Shown here: piece after piece, positions 1-5,969 of the stretch
Position numbering within the stretch: position 1 is the first letter of the stretch
How the letters are laid out: every line of letters begins with the position of its first letter
Origin: CAYUJH01 sp964394585
GTDB taxonomy: Bacteria; Bacteroidota; Bacteroidia; Cytophagales; Flammeovirgaceae
Assembly: GCA_964394585.1 (NCBI GenBank)
Contig: CAYMYI010000126.1
Coordinates: 1-11,253 of the forward strand
Length of the DNA stretch: 11,253 nt
Direction: 5' to 3'
Made by a program: the position numbers and the translations under genes
The notes under the pieces: model-generated
Told to the model about the DNA's origin: nothing
Databases searched by the model: none
What the model saw: only the letters and a program-made list of their open reading frames with translations

Positions 1-851
1 ATATCCCGGTAGCCATTCTTATATGGATGATGATTTACCCCATGATGGTGCAGGTAGATTTTAATTCGTTGAAACAGGCCGGTAAAAACATCAAAGGACT
101 GGGTCTTACGGTTGTGGTCAACTGGTTGATAAAACCCTTTACCATGGCCTTTTTTGCATGGATATTTTTTGATCATATCTATTCAGCCTGGCTCACCCCT
201 GAACAAGCCAATGAATACATTGCTGGTGCCATCTTACTCGGTGCAGCTCCCTGCACGGCCATGGTGTTCGTTTGGTCTTACCTCAGTAAAGGAGATCCCA
301 ACTATACTTTGGTGCAAGTATCTGTAAATGATCTCATTCTCCTGGTAGCCTTTGTACCTATCGTACAATTTTTGCTGGGAATAACCGACTTTAGGGNNNN
401 NNNNNNCCCACTCATTGCAGGTTATTTTACTAACCGAACCATTCTTAAAAACAAAGGCGAGGTGTGGTTAAAAAAGCAATTCCTGCCCAAATTGAAACCT
501 TTTTCCATTATTGCCCTGCTTACTACTTTAATTTTGTTGTTTGCTTTTCAGGGAACACAAATCATAGCCAGTCCTCAGAACATCCTGCTCATTGCCATAC
601 CGCTCACCATTCAAACCTACTTTATCTTTTTCATCAGTTGGTTTGCCGGTAAATACTTGAAACTCAATTATGCCACTTGTGCCCCTGCAGCCATGATTGG
701 AGCGAGCAACTTCTTTGAGTTAGCTGTAGCGGTGGCCATTGCGCTGTTTGGTTTGAACTCAGGAGCTGCCTTAACAACCGTCGTAGGTGTTTTAATTGAA
801 GTACCTGTGATGCTTTCACTCGTGCAAATCGCCAAAAAATGGAAGTACTAA
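1..851 (+). CDS. acr3: ACR3-family arsenite efflux permease, 5' end outside window
   Basis: Inner-membrane permease of the ACR3 (bile/arsenite/riboflavin transporter) superfamily, which exports arsenite As(III). The reading frame is already open at the window edge: the first full codon is at base 3 and reads IPVAILIWMMIYPMM, so the ATG at 27 is internal and the real start lies upstream. Hydrophobic segments alternate along the whole frame. Two family hallmarks are visible: the cysteine of AAPCTAMVFVWS (codon 252-254), which corresponds to the conserved metalloid-binding Cys in the fourth membrane segment, and the glutamate of GASNFFELAVAVAI (codon 717-719), matching the conserved Glu of a late membrane segment. 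A ten-N gap interrupts the middle; the frame happens to stay open across it. Intact family members have about 350 residues. The usual partners (ArsR, ArsC) would be upstream of the window. Family assignment is firm; substrate follows from the family. Confidence 0.93.
   Translation, partial: IPVAILIWMMIYPMMVQVDFNSLKQAGKNIKGLGLTVVVNWLIKPFTMAFFAWIFFDHIYSAWLTPEQANEYIAGAILLGAAPCTAMVFVWSYLSKGDPNYTLVQVSVNDLILLVAFVPIVQFLLGITDFRXXXXPLIAGYFTNRTILKNKGEVWLKKQFLPKLKPFSIIALLTTLILLFAFQGTQIIASPQNILLIAIPLTIQTYFIFFISWFAGKYLKLNYATCAPAAMIGASNFFELAVAVAIALFGLNSGAALTTVVGVLIEVPVMLSLVQIAKKWKY
397..406. other. Assembly gap (10 N) inside the permease gene
   Basis: Ten undetermined bases lie between FLLGITDFR and PLIAGYFTNR. 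In ACR3 proteins as I remember them, the stretch between the GxTD motif and the PLxAGY motif is about 18 residues, while here it is six including the unknown ones. The run of N is therefore probably a placeholder for a gap of roughly 35-40 missing bases, and the open frame across it should not be trusted. Confidence 0.9.
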
Positions 852-898
852 TATCCTTATCCAAAGATCGACCATATCAAAACCTAGAACTGAAGTAA

Positions 899-1672
899 AT
901 GAAAATCGCATTCTTCTCCGATATACATGCAAACCTGCCTGCTTTAGAAGCCGTGCTTGCAGCTATTGATCAACAAAAGCCCGATTTTGTCTATTGCTTG
1001 GGCGATTTGGTTGGCTACAATATTTGGCCCAACGAAGTGGCAACTGCAATTCGTCAAAGGGGTATTCCAACCCTGGCAGGCAATTATGACGAAGGCATTG
1101 GGCTTAGCAGTGATGATTGTGGCTGCGCTTACAAATCCGATGAAGAAAAGGCCAATGGAGCGATTTCTATTGCTTATACCAATAAAGTAGTACATGATAA
1201 TACCAGAGCCTATCTTCGAATGTTACCTCGCCATATGTCCCTTGAATTTCAAAACAATCAAGAAAAAGTGAAGCTGTTGATGGTGCATGGTAGTCCGCGA
1301 AAAATCAATGAGTATCTTTTTGAAGATCGGCCCGAAAAAAGCCTCATGCGGATTTTGGAAGATGCTCAAGCCGACATTATGCTCTTTGGCCATACGCACA
1401 AACCTTATCACCGAATTTTGGAATACGATCTAAATGGAAAAAAAGCATTTCGACATGCCATCAATATTGGTTCTGTGGGTAAGCCGAAAGATGGAGACCC
1501 CAGAGCATGTTACGCCATGATGGAGTTGGATACCTCGCTTTCCTTGCATGATGCTGCTTCGGTATCCGTGCAATTCATAAGGATTGAATACGATGTAGAA
1601 AAAGCGGCAAAGGCTTTAGAAGATAGTGAATTGCCAAATGCCTACGCCACAGCGCTAAGAACAGCGCAGTAA
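899..1672 (+). CDS. Calcineurin-like metallophosphoesterase (YfcE/MJ0936 type) with CxC motif
   Basis: Soluble two-metal phosphoesterase of the calcineurin-like superfamily, 257 residues, full length. The metal-binding blocks appear in order: D8 and H10 in FSDIHAN, D36 in LGDLVGY, N62 and D64 in AGNYDEG (Tyr63 where many relatives have His), H130 in VHGSPR, and H165/H167 in FGHTHKP. The late INIGSVGKPKDGDPRACY block (188-205) is typical of the YfcE/MJ0936 branch. Between the third and fourth blocks is an insert with SSDDCGCAYK (70-79), whose Cys-x-Cys could bind a soft metal or metalloid. The gene follows the arsenite permease by 47 bases on the same strand with no terminator seen, so co-transcription is likely. 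The substrate cannot be read from the sequence; a role in arsenic or phosphate-ester metabolism is inference from position. The ATG at 899 precedes the first metal motif directly, so the start is secure. Confidence 0.9.
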   Translation: MKIAFFSDIHANLPALEAVLAAIDQQKPDFVYCLGDLVGYNIWPNEVATAIRQRGIPTLAGNYDEGIGLSSDDCGCAYKSDEEKANGAISIAYTNKVVHDNTRAYLRMLPRHMSLEFQNNQEKVKLLMVHGSPRKINEYLFEDRPEKSLMRILEDAQADIMLFGHTHKPYHRILEYDLNGKKAFRHAINIGSVGKPKDGDPRACYAMMELDTSLSLHDAASVSVQFIRIEYDVEKAAKALEDSELPNAYATALRTAQ

Positions 1673-1693
1673 AGTTTTTAGATTTTCTGCACC

Positions 1694-2026
1694 ATGAGAA
1701 TATGGTGAATCATAACACTGGCTCCACTCCTGCTTTCTTTTTCGACTTGCGCTCAAAATATTTCCGTTGGTGGGATTTTTCCAACTATTGATCATAGTGG
1801 GAAACTCAGTGAGCGTTGGTCGTACAACAGTTATCTTTTCGGAGCGATTAAACCCTACACATCAAGTGAAGGTAATGCCCGCCCCCTTTATTACGGTGAG
1901 TTTGGACTAAGTTATTTGCTTAGAGATAACCTGTGGCTCACCGGTTCTTACTTCTACGAAATACAAGAGCCCTTTGAAACCATAGCAACAAACGAGCATC
2001 GTCTCTTTCAGCAACCCACCCAATAA
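1694..2026 (+). pseudogene. Decayed outer-membrane protein gene (DUF2490-like)
   Basis: One frame gives a convincing secreted-protein beginning but carries an early stop. ATG at 1694 reads MRIW and then TGA (1706-1708). The same frame continues as ITLAPLLLSFSTCAQ, a signal-peptide core ending at a plausible cleavage site, then ISVGGIFPTIDHSGKLSERW, YNSYLFGAIKPY, LYYGEFGLSYLLRDNLWLTG and NEHRLFQQ, stopping at 2024-2026. This alternation of short aromatic strands looks like the N-terminal part of small Bacteroidota beta-barrels of the DUF2490 kind, which run to well over 200 residues. About half the protein is missing and no continuation is evident in the other frames. A single TGG-to-TGA change would explain the early stop. 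A sequencing error could mimic it, but loss of the C-terminal half argues for real decay. The family name is from remembered pattern and is less certain than the statement that the gene is broken. Confidence 0.6.
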
Positions 2027-2152
2027 ACCTCCTCGGAAATATCGTTGGTATCGCTACTAACGACGGCGAATAAATGTTTACTCGTATAAACCACAACTAT
2101 TGACTTTAGTGCTAACTAAGCCACAATACAATTGATACAAAACTCAAGAATC
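2027..2152. other. Non-coding stretch with no gene recognised
   Basis: Together with the outer-membrane-protein relic and the upstream region of the nucleotidyltransferase, this is part of about 600 bases (1673-2276) without an intact gene. I read all frames on both strands and saw only short open stretches. One continues the region just after the relic with HPINLLGNIVGIATNDGE before a stop, which could be further remains of the broken gene in a shifted frame, but it is too short to call. Confidence 0.5.
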
Positions 2153-2186
2153 CCCATTGCGCTTACGCTCAAATACGCACAATGGG
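2153..2186. repeat. Imperfect inverted repeat / hairpin
   Basis: CCCATTGCGC at 2153-2162 pairs with GCACAATGGG at 2177-2186: nine of ten pairs match, with a C-A mismatch and a 14-base loop. No run of T follows, so it is not a standard intrinsic terminator. It ends six bases before the TTTG element of the possible promoter, so an operator role is possible. A chance palindrome is not excluded. Confidence 0.4.
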
Positions 2187-2191
2187 CTATA

Positions 2192-2222
2192 TTTGACACT
2201 ACCGATTTGAAAGAGTACTTTG
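2192..2222 (+). promoter_or_regulatory. Possible Bacteroidota-type promoter upstream of the nucleotidyltransferase
   Basis: TTTG at 2192-2195 and TACTTTG at 2216-2222 are separated by 20 bases. This resembles the known Bacteroidota sigma-factor pattern TTTG, about 19 bases, TAnnTTTG, except that the downstream box has one base fewer between TA and TTTG. Transcription would begin around 2229-2232, about 45 bases ahead of the nucleotidyltransferase start. No better candidate is visible between 1673 and 2742, so this may also drive the glycan operon downstream. Confidence 0.4.
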
Positions 2223-2241
2223 CAGTAAAAAAAGGAATCGC

Positions 2242-2277
2242 ATGCATGCCATGCACTCTAATCTTTTTAAATTTTGA
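2242..2277 (+). CDS. Possible 11-codon upstream ORF overlapping the nucleotidyltransferase start
   Basis: ATG at 2242 opens a short frame, MHAMHSNLFKF, whose TGA (2275-2277) overlaps the ATG of the nucleotidyltransferase as TGATG. The overlap would allow reinitiation of ribosomes at the downstream gene. It sits just after the possible promoter and within the GCATGCATGC palindrome (2240-2249). There is no evidence of translation and such short frames arise often by chance. Confidence 0.2.
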   Translation: MHAMHSNLFKF

Positions 2278-2597
2278 TGCATTTTGCCCCAACTAAAATC
2301 GCCTCTTTGCGGAACGCACTCCCACAAACGCAAGCTATCTACGGCTTTGGCAGCCGGTTTAATGGCAGAGCCACTGCCGATAGCGATTGGGATATTGCCC
2401 TACCCGCAGAGAAGCCCTTTGAAAGGAGGCTGCTTTGGGAGGCAAATGTTGCACTTGCGGATCGTTTGCAGACCGATAAAGTCGATTTAGTGGACTTGCG
2501 TAGCGTTGCCATCGTTTTTCGCTTTGAAATACTGACCACCGCTGAGCGCATCTATTGCCAAGACAGTTATTTTTGTGATATGTTACGAGTGTGCTAG
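2277..2597 (+). CDS. MntA-type minimal nucleotidyltransferase (antitoxin-like), C-terminus shifted
   Basis: Small nucleotidyltransferase of the MNT family, the antitoxin partner in MNT/HEPN toxin-antitoxin pairs, where it AMPylates the HEPN toxin (established for MntA/HepT). From ATG 2277 it has 106 residues. A TTG at 2274 could also start it, but the ATG directly after is preferred. The active-site pattern is intact: Gly25-Ser26 in YGFGSRFNGR, Asp37 and Asp39 in DSDWDI, and Asp70 in KVDLVDL. The last part, ILTTAERIYCQDSYFCDML, follows the family, but the frame then ends abruptly at RVC. A second frame beginning at 2579 continues with a helical segment containing ISFFNQQTEDLAQTW, as expected for the missing C-terminus. 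A one- or two-base frameshift near 2585 is therefore likely. Since the partner toxin gene is also broken, the NTase is probably a leftover; its core could still fold. Confidence 0.75.
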   Translation: MHFAPTKIASLRNALPQTQAIYGFGSRFNGRATADSDWDIALPAEKPFERRLLWEANVALADRLQTDKVDLVDLRSVAIVFRFEILTTAERIYCQDSYFCDMLRVC

Positions 2598-2746
2598 CTA
2601 TACGAAGTATCAGTTTTTTTAATCAACAAACCGAAGACCTTGCCCAAACATGGATAATCGTACTTAGCAACGTTCAAAGTATAGAAAAGCACTTGCAAGA
2701 TATAGAAGCCCTTACGGCGATGATGTTGACGCTGAATACTAAATGA
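2579..2746 (+). pseudogene. Remains of NTase C-terminus and of a HepT-type HEPN toxin gene
   Basis: The frame open from 2579 to the TGA at 2744-2746 seems to hold two gene pieces. Bases 2579-2650 encode a stretch ending SISFFNQQTEDLAQTW, fitting the displaced C-terminus of the nucleotidyltransferase. From 2660 the frame reads VLSNVQSIEKHLQDIEA, closely resembling the N-terminus of HepT/DUF86 proteins, which commonly begin M-D-E-V-L-L-N-K-V with an IE-R/K-CL-RI helix. The natural start would be ATG 2650 (ATG GAT AAT), which joins this segment only if one base (C at 2659) is removed. After about 28 codons the frame ends in EALTAMMLTLNTK; the HEPN catalytic RxxxxH region is absent. So the toxin is reduced to a frameshifted stub. 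The TGA overlaps the ATG of the next gene (ATGA at 2743-2746), which may couple their translation. The HEPN match is from memory of the family's N-terminal pattern. Confidence 0.55.
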
Positions 2747-3474
2747 TTATGCCCCCCAAACTCTCCATAGTAACCATTTGCTACAACGAGGCAGCCCGCA
2801 TAGAAGCTACCGTACAGAGTGTATTGCAACAAACATACACCAACTACGAATACATTGTAGTAGATGGCGCTTCTACCGATGGGACGGTGGATATTTTGAA
2901 CCGCTACCAAGACCGCTTCTCTGTGTTTATCAGCGAAGCGGATAATGGGATTTACAATGCCATGAACAAGGCAATTGATTTTTGTAAGGGAGAGTACATT
3001 TATTTTTTGAATGGGGGAGATGTACTCTATGAGGCTACCACGCTTGCCCAAATTTTTGCCCACGGCGTTGAAGGCGACCTGATTTATGGAAACATAGCCA
3101 TAAAGCCTATCGAAGGCGAACAATGGGTGTTTGAAATGCCAGCCAAGCTGACCAAACCCTTTTTATTAAAGAAGACCATCCCCCACCAAGCAACCTTTAC
3201 CCATCGTAAAATATTTGAGAAGGTAGGCAAATACGACGAATCATATAAGATTGCCGCCGACTACAAACTTTCTTTACTCGCCATCTACAAGCACGGTTTT
3301 CGCTTACAATATATTCCGGAAACGTTTGCAGTGTTTGATGCAGGTGGCGTAGGCACAGTAAACCACGATGCCCGAAACCGAGAAAAGCAAAGCATACACT
3401 ACGAAGTGTTTGGGAAGTTAAATATTCTACTATCACACAAAGTAAATCGAATACGCAAAAAGCTAGGTGTTTAA
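2743..3474 (+). CDS. Family 2 glycosyltransferase (WcaE-like)
   Basis: Cytoplasmic GT-A fold transferase adding a sugar from a nucleotide donor to a growing surface glycan; 243 residues, normal for this subgroup. Motifs in order: LSIVTICYNE (7-16) in the nucleotide-binding strand, VVDGASTDGT (39-48), EADNGIYNAMNKAI (65-78), FLNGGD (88-93) in the place of the usual DxD metal motif, PHQATF (147-152) and AADYKLSL (171-178). The FLNxGD and PHQ pair is characteristic of the colanic-acid WcaE-like branch rather than of chain-forming GT2 synthases; there are no membrane segments. Start: ATG 2743 overlaps the stop of the preceding relic frame, while ATG 2749 gives a start nearer the first motif (MPPKLSIVT); either is possible. 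It is the first gene of the glycan block and is followed after three bases by another GT-A transferase. Donor and acceptor are not readable from sequence. Confidence 0.9.
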   Translation: MIMPPKLSIVTICYNEAARIEATVQSVLQQTYTNYEYIVVDGASTDGTVDILNRYQDRFSVFISEADNGIYNAMNKAIDFCKGEYIYFLNGGDVLYEATTLAQIFAHGVEGDLIYGNIAIKPIEGEQWVFEMPAKLTKPFLLKKTIPHQATFTHRKIFEKVGKYDESYKIAADYKLSLLAIYKHGFRLQYIPETFAVFDAGGVGTVNHDARNREKQSIHYEVFGKLNILLSHKVNRIRKKLGV

Positions 3475-3477
3475 ACT

Positions 3478-4389
3478 ATGAAACTGCTCATTGGCATACT
3501 CTATACCATTGAAAACGAATTTCCTCAATGCATTGAAGCCATTGAAAAGCAGACGTATCAAAACTTTGATTACTTTGTAATAGAAAACCTACCCAATAAA
3601 GAAGCGCACGATACGCTCTATCAACGTTTTATGGATGGAGCCACCGAGTACGATCTATTCATCAAAATAGATGCTGATATGGTGCTTACGAGGGATACAT
3701 TTTTCGAAGAGGTAGTAAAAAAAATGAGTGAAAACCCCGAAGTGGAGCACTTAGCCATTGCGGTGCATGATTTTTTTACTAATCGGCTCATTTGGGGACT
3801 AAACGTGTATCGCAACACTGTGAAGTGGGACAATGGCAATGAGTCAATCTTTGTGGATAGAGGATTGACTCGCAAGCTGAACCGTTTGGCGGATTATCAA
3901 GATTTAGCACCAGCAGCGTATCACTGTCCTAACCCTTCTGATTTTCAATCATTTCACTTTGGGTTACACAAGGCTATCAAAGTTACCCAAAAAAATGTAT
4001 CGCCTTATCGAGAAGGTTCGGGACTATCCCATTGGGTGAATATTTTGAACCTCAAACAGCATTACCAAGCTACAAACGATAAACGGCTTGAATTAGCGCT
4101 TTTTGGAGCGCTTTACGCCTTATTAAAAAAATGGAATGCATCTCATGTGAACTATAGTAATAGTCTGACATATCGAACTTTTGAGCGTATAAGCAAAAGG
4201 ATTGCTGTTCATAGAATGCGTTTGCGTTTTTATCTTTTTATATCTGATAAAATGAATGCTAATATGCTCTTACAAATTATACTTTGGGATAAACATATGG
4301 CAAAAGGGAGAAAGAACGCCTTCCGTTCATTTAGGAGCGCTATCCAAAAAAATCAGTTAGCACATGTAGCAAAGAGGCATGCGATATGA
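3478..4389 (+). CDS. GT-A fold glycosyltransferase
   Basis: Predicted nucleotide-sugar glycosyltransferase of GT2-like fold, 303 residues, soluble. The N-terminus LLIGILYTIENEFPQCIEAI (3-22) and QTYQNFDYFVIEN (25-37) match the first strands of a GT-A domain. The metal-binding DxD is clear as KIDADMVL (63-70). A conserved-looking FHFGLHKAIK (159-168) lies in the acceptor region. The last 90 residues are basic, rich in Arg and Lys, and may sit on the membrane surface. It is placed between a GT2 gene (three bases upstream) and a methyltransferase gene whose ATG overlaps its TGA, which is strong evidence for one transcript. It is more divergent than the gene before it, so the exact family number is uncertain, but the DAD motif and the beginning make the enzyme class likely. 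Confidence 0.8.
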   Translation: MKLLIGILYTIENEFPQCIEAIEKQTYQNFDYFVIENLPNKEAHDTLYQRFMDGATEYDLFIKIDADMVLTRDTFFEEVVKKMSENPEVEHLAIAVHDFFTNRLIWGLNVYRNTVKWDNGNESIFVDRGLTRKLNRLADYQDLAPAAYHCPNPSDFQSFHFGLHKAIKVTQKNVSPYREGSGLSHWVNILNLKQHYQATNDKRLELALFGALYALLKKWNASHVNYSNSLTYRTFERISKRIAVHRMRLRFYLFISDKMNANMLLQIILWDKHMAKGRKNAFRSFRSAIQKNQLAHVAKRHAI

Positions 4390-5102
4390 AAGAATATCAT
4401 CAAAACTTAGAAAAAAAAATCACTTCGGATTTATGGTATTCTTTCCGAAGGTACTATGTAGATAAATTCCATTTTGAACACATTGTTGTTTTTGAAAAAA
4501 ACGCCCAGATTCTTGATATGGGAGGCAAAAAGATGAATAAAAGAGGGGAATTTGATATCGAAAAGTATGAATTAAACGTGCAATATGCCAACATAGACCA
4601 AGAAACTCAGCCCGATTATTTATGCGATATTACCAATATCCCTGTGGGAAATGACACATTCGATGGGGTTATTTTATCAGAAGTACTTGAGCATGTAGAA
4701 CACCCCATTGCCGTACTCAAAGAGGCGTACAGGGTGTTAAAACCAGGAGGAAAACTGATGATGTGCACTCCTTTCCAATTTCATGTACATGCAGATCCGC
4801 ACGATTTTGGGCGATATACCGATTTTTGGTATCATAAAAAACTTTCTGAAATCGGTTTTAAAATACAAAAAATAGAAAAACAAGGATTATTTTTTAGTGT
4901 ATTGGGAAATATGCTAAAGCTATGGGCATATGAGTTTTACAAAGTGGGGCGTCCTTATAAAAAATGGAAACGTTATCTTTTCCATAAGTTTATTTTTTGG
5001 TTTGTGGAGAAAGCCATGCAGTGGGATCATAACGAGTTTACCCTTCAAAATAAAGCTTTTTCAAATAATACAACAGGCTTTGGGATTCTATGTCAGAAGT
5101 GA
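4386..5102 (+). CDS. SAM-dependent methyltransferase (Methyltransf_11 type)
   Basis: Class I S-adenosylmethionine methyltransferase of 238 residues. Visible blocks: ILDMGGKK (42-49), a variant glycine-rich SAM loop; YANID (67-71), whose acidic end contacts the ribose; DITNIPVGNDTFDGVILSEVLEHV split over 81-104, covering motifs II and III; LKPGGKLMMCTPF (118-130), motif IV; and HADPHDFGRYT (135-145), a signature of a branch found often in O-antigen and capsule loci. It overlaps the preceding transferase gene by four bases (ATGA). In this setting it probably O-methylates a sugar or caps the glycan. The acceptor is unknown. The loop reads DMGGKK rather than the commoner DxGxGxG, so the SAM loop is slightly unusual but within the family range. 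A 54-base AT-rich gap follows, the longest inside the cluster. Confidence 0.88.
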   Translation: MKEYHQNLEKKITSDLWYSFRRYYVDKFHFEHIVVFEKNAQILDMGGKKMNKRGEFDIEKYELNVQYANIDQETQPDYLCDITNIPVGNDTFDGVILSEVLEHVEHPIAVLKEAYRVLKPGGKLMMCTPFQFHVHADPHDFGRYTDFWYHKKLSEIGFKIQKIEKQGLFFSVLGNMLKLWAYEFYKVGRPYKKWKRYLFHKFIFWFVEKAMQWDHNEFTLQNKAFSNNTTGFGILCQK

Positions 5103-5156
5103 AAATAATTATTCTGTGAAAACTAAATACTCCTTTTTAAATAAAATAAGTTCTAT

Positions 5157-5969
5157 ATGGCAGTTGGGAAAAACATAGAAAAACGAAATCATATAATAGG
5201 ATTTCAAGAAGAAATCTCTAAAGCTAAAAATGAGGGTTTAGATAGCTTTTTTACATGGTTTAATGCAGGAGAAAACGAGGAAGAGGCATTTATACGAGGA
5301 CATTGGGATTTTGTTGTTCATATTTTGCAACCGATGATAAACTATGTAAAACAACCTGAGCGTCTAACTATTTGTGAAATAGGTCATGGAGGAGGTAGAA
5401 TATTATCTGCTGCGGCAGGTTTCTTTGGTAATGCGATTGGAATAGACATACATGATGAAAATGAATTAGTATTGAGCGCCTTGCAAAAGAGAGGGATTTA
5501 CAACGTGAAATTATACAAAGGAAATGGAAAAGAACTGCCTATTGAAGATAATACTGTAGATGTTATTTATTCGTTTATTGTATTCCAACATTTAGAAAAA
5601 ATAGAAATTTTTAAAAAGTATATTGAAGAGTCTTTTAAAAAGCTAAAACCTGGAGGAATTGCCGTTATATATTTTGGTCGAGAGTGTAAATACTCTAAAA
5701 ACGCACAAAAAAAATGGCGCTATCAAATTGATTTAATTCGTGAAAAATATATCCTTCCCAAAGGATACATTGAATTAGAAAGCAGAGTGAATGAAACTAA
5801 TTTGAAAGTTACGTTGCCTTTTGCAAAGAAAGAAGCTAAAAACAATGGCTTTAGAATTTTAAAAACTTTAGTTTCAAAGAAGAAAGTTCCTGATGGCATT
5901 CACTTGATGGGAGGACAGCATGGCTTAATTATAAGAAAAGATGCAAATACTAAAGAGGTTAATATTTAG
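5157..5969 (+). CDS. Second SAM-dependent methyltransferase
   Basis: Class I methyltransferase of 270 residues with its own N-terminal extension of about 70 residues (helical, charged, FFTWFNAGENEEEAFIRGHW at 31-50). SAM-binding blocks: ICEIGHGGGRI (72-82), GIDIHD (95-100), LPIEDNTVDVIYSFIVFQHL (127-146), LKPGGIAVIYF (163-173). The C-terminus ends with LMGGQHGLIIRK. The sequence is not closely similar to the methyltransferase before it, so the two probably act on different positions or acceptors. ATG 5157 is the only usable start, since a TAA lies in frame at 5142. Its 3' end overlaps the next gene by 29 bases in another frame. The gene is markedly AT-rich: two 60-base lines inside it that I counted have 17 G+C each (28%), against 30-34 (50-57%) in sample lines of the first and last transferase genes. 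This suggests it came from another source. Confidence 0.87.
   Translation: MAVGKNIEKRNHIIGFQEEISKAKNEGLDSFFTWFNAGENEEEAFIRGHWDFVVHILQPMINYVKQPERLTICEIGHGGGRILSAAAGFFGNAIGIDIHDENELVLSALQKRGIYNVKLYKGNGKELPIEDNTVDVIYSFIVFQHLEKIEIFKKYIEESFKKLKPGGIAVIYFGRECKYSKNAQKKWRYQIDLIREKYILPKGYIELESRVNETNLKVTLPFAKKEAKNNGFRILKTLVSKKKVPDGIHLMGGQHGLIIRKDANTKEVNI

Noticed and set aside
1652..1679. GCGCT / AGCGC hairpin at the end of the phosphoesterase gene followed by a T run, as a possible terminator.
   Set aside because: The stem is only five pairs, ends eight bases before the T run and overlaps coding sequence, so it is too weak to call.
2189..2202. The 14-base word ATATTTGACACTAC occurs here and again at 10749-10762, on either side of the glycan block.
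   Set aside because: A shared AT-rich 14-mer in 11 kb is close to chance expectation, the flanks do not align, and the second copy lies inside the remnant frame. It is not enough for an attachment-site or direct-repeat claim.
2192..2221. TTGACA with a TACTTT box 17 bases downstream, as a sigma-70 promoter of the E. coli type.
   Set aside because: The -10 match is poor, and the same bases fit the Bacteroidota pattern better, which suits the rest of the window.
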